NCBI GenBank assembly: GCA_002429385.1
Contig: DIZL01000031.1
Span: 1 to 64,000 of the forward strand
Length of the DNA: 64,000 bases
DNA from: Prolixibacteraceae bacterium UBA6029
Lineage (GTDB): Bacteria > Bacteroidota > Bacteroidia > Bacteroidales > Prolixibacteraceae
Reading direction: 5' to 3'
Shown one piece after another: positions 62,846 to 64,000 of the stretch; position 1 is the stretch's first letter; every line of letters begins with the position of its first letter. The notes beneath the pieces are model-generated. The model searched no databases. It was given only the letters and a program-made list of their open reading frames with translations, and was not told where the DNA came from. Position numbers and translations under genes: made by a program.

Positions 62846-63307
62846 ATGATTGAAAAACTAAATGTAGGAGATCTGTTGCCTCATTTTATCATGAATAACG
62901 AAAAGCATGAGCCCATAGATATCTCTACCTTCACAGGCAAATACATGGTGCTGTATTTCTATCCCAAAGATGATACCCCCGGTTGCGTACGTGAAGCCTG
63001 CAGTTTTCGCGATTCCTTTCAGGATCTGGCTGATGCCGGTGCCATCGTTTATGGAGTCAGTAACGACAAACCCGATAGTCATGCCCAGTTTAAGCTAAAA
63101 TACAAGCTTCCTTTTTCGCTGCTCTCTGATACCGGCGGCGAACTGAGAAATCTACTCGGGGTACCAACCAATTTATTTGGGCTCTTGCCAGGGCGCGTCA
63201 CCTATATATTCAATCCTGAAGGTCGTTTGGTGCATGTATTCGACTCCCAGTTGTCACCCGAAAAACATGTCAAAGAAGCCTTACGCATTATAGGTAATCA
63301 GGATTGA
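62846..63307 (+). CDS. bcp: Peroxiredoxin, Bcp/PrxQ type
   Basis: 153 aa, thioredoxin-dependent thiol peroxidase. YFYPKDDTPGCVREACSFRD has the peroxidatic Cys47 (PxxxTPxC) and resolving Cys52, five residues later as in the Bcp class. SLLSDTGGELRNLLGVP and RVTYIFNPEGRLVHVF complete the fold. It lies 57 bp after the thioredoxin gene; the pair probably forms a small peroxide-detoxification unit. Confidence 0.93.
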   Translation: MIEKLNVGDLLPHFIMNNEKHEPIDISTFTGKYMVLYFYPKDDTPGCVREACSFRDSFQDLADAGAIVYGVSNDKPDSHAQFKLKYKLPFSLLSDTGGELRNLLGVPTNLFGLLPGRVTYIFNPEGRLVHVFDSQLSPEKHVKEALRIIGNQD

Positions 63308-63517
63308 AGATTTCTCTGCGCTAAAAAATCACAGGTTACCATCCGTTCCTGAAGATGGGGATCTTCTTCCTTCGTATCAACCTCTTATCTTATTAAATCT
63401 GTTTTCGCTGTCAGTACTGATACTATCGGGCTGGTATTGCGTAGTATCCGAGTGCCCTTTTGAGTATACATTTTGTGTAGCTTGAGAGTAGCATGAGTGT
63501 ACCTTACGTGTTTCTGA

Positions 63518-63572
63518 ACACACAAGGTACACACAAGGTACACACAATGTACACACAAGGTATACACAAGGT
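63518..63572. repeat. Five tandem 11-bp units (acacacaaggt)
   Basis: Units at 63518-63528, 63529-63539, 63540-63550, 63551-63561 and 63562-63572; unit 3 and unit 5 each have one change. It lies in the 384-bp gap between bcp and the convergent cysC end. Frames across it (63377-63637) translate the repeat and are not genes. Confidence 0.92.
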
Positions 63573-63637
63573 GAGAACCAAGTACCAACCGTTAGGCATC
63601 CGTTTGGCAGGAATATGCAAAGTTGCCAAAACGACAA

Positions 63638-63658
63638 AAGACCCTTATTTAGGGTCTT
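63638..63658 (-). terminator. Probable terminator after cysC
   Basis: aagaccct / agggtctt with a 5-base loop and, on the minus strand, a TTTTG tail; 33 bp after the cysC stop at 63692. Confidence 0.65.
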
Positions 63659-63691
63659 CTGTCTATAATCTGATATCTAAAGTCTTATTTT

Positions 63692-64000
63692 CTATACGAT
63701 TGGGAAGATCTTGCTGTCGGCCAGGTATTCCATGATGATACGCGTATTTTGCGCCCTGTTCTCAGGTTTTAACATCAATGTGGGATTTTCAGGAATGGTG
63801 AAATGGAGGTCGGCCCCAGGAAGGTTTTCAATTAGGCTCTGTTCGAATTTCTCATAGAGTTCAGGCTTGTTCTTTTTGCAGAAGTCCAGGCTGGCATCCA
63901 TATGGATCAGCTTAAAACGGTTTTCACCAATGATCTGCACTACTTGACGACGAATGCTTTCATCGGGAGAAATAAACGAGCAGATGGTTATGATGCCCTG
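63692..64000 (-). CDS. cysC: Adenylylsulfate (APS) kinase, C-terminal part
   Basis: The gene continues past the right edge; 102 codons are visible. GIITICSFISPDESIRRQVV, then GENRFKLIHMDASLDFCKKN, match the core of APS kinase (the family has AFISPxxxxR and VFVDxPLExC). IPENPTLMLKPENRAQN is the family's ending with the PENPE-like motif. It phosphorylates APS to PAPS for sulfate assimilation or sulfation. It may stand alone or be fused to CysN; the cut makes this undecidable. Confidence 0.82.
   Translation of the reverse strand, partial: QGIITICSFISPDESIRRQVVQIIGENRFKLIHMDASLDFCKKNKPELYEKFEQSLIENLPGADLHFTIPENPTLMLKPENRAQNTRIIMEYLADSKIFPIV

Noticed and set aside
63518..63572. Possible CRISPR array
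   Set aside because: Units are contiguous 11-mers without spacers, and no cas genes are present.
63377..63637. Overlapping minus-strand frames rich in Cys, Val and Leu
   Set aside because: They are translations of the 11-bp tandem repeat, with repeated VYLVCTLCV strings; no protein-like sequence outside it.

Overview
The window is a stretch of a Bacteroidota chromosome, most likely an environmental or gut-type anaerobe of the Bacteroidales/Marinilabiliales side. The basis is an A+T-rich sequence (roughly 40% G+C by eye), -7 boxes of the Bacteroidota type (TAnnTTTG), almost no Shine-Dalgarno sequences, one protein with a type IX secretion tail, ATP-dependent PEP carboxykinase, a three-part biotin carboxylase set, and best family matches to Bacteroidota proteins. 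No rRNA, tRNA or CRISPR array was recognised. It is a mostly ordinary core-genome region with several small mobile or repeat elements in the gaps. I found no clear multi-gene system that looks wholly undescribed; the most unusual material is non-coding.

Layout. 1-2498 (minus): a cut-off lipoprotein gene, then carbamate kinase and ornithine carbamoyltransferase in one overlapping unit. 2499-3170: a repeat-rich gap. 3171-6299 (plus): FtsK and a LolA-like carrier. 6350-8284 (minus): pyruvate kinase and AroQ. 8458-11205 (plus): XerD-type recombinase and PckA. 11256-12113 (minus): a TIGR01777 epimerase. 12395-16594 (plus): PBP1A-type synthase and a ClC channel with CBS domains. 16597-16990: a MITE-like element with terminal inverted repeats and flanking direct repeats. 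17051-20049: a small membrane protein, GlyA, then a DUF2231 protein with a lipoprotein rubrerythrin. 20144-20762: a 0.6 kb element with terminal inverted repeats, whose truncated second copy lies inverted at about 34911-35476.

20945-22564 encodes a secreted T9SS cargo protein. 22717-30192 is a two-component system followed by TolC, adaptor and RND pump genes (an efflux operon with its own sensor). After a PepSY-like protein comes glpK-glpD-glpF on the minus strand (30885-34777), for glycerol uptake, phosphorylation and oxidation. 35591-39665 (minus) is a biotin carboxylase, biotin carrier, carboxyltransferase and small membrane protein unit for propionyl/methylmalonyl-CoA metabolism. 40075-44107 holds a DUF5916 outer-membrane protein and a MATE exporter. 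44240-45923 (minus) is a small secreted protein and a WecA/MraY-type phosphosugar transferase. 46859-54871 holds Tex, PspC, a conserved acidic protein, MutS2, a one-domain degenerate DEAD-box protein, a BrnT/BrnA-type toxin-antitoxin pair and a membrane metallophosphoesterase.

54967-62232 is a carbohydrate region: a Gfo/Idh/MocA oxidoreductase and a sodium:solute symporter on the minus strand, then DUF1080, a Tat-exported sugar isomerase, a Tat-exported oxidoreductase and a PmoA-like (DUF6807) protein on the plus strand. This set fits extracytoplasmic 3-keto-glycoside breakdown. The window ends with a thioredoxin, a Bcp peroxiredoxin, an 11-bp tandem repeat and the 3' end of an APS kinase gene.
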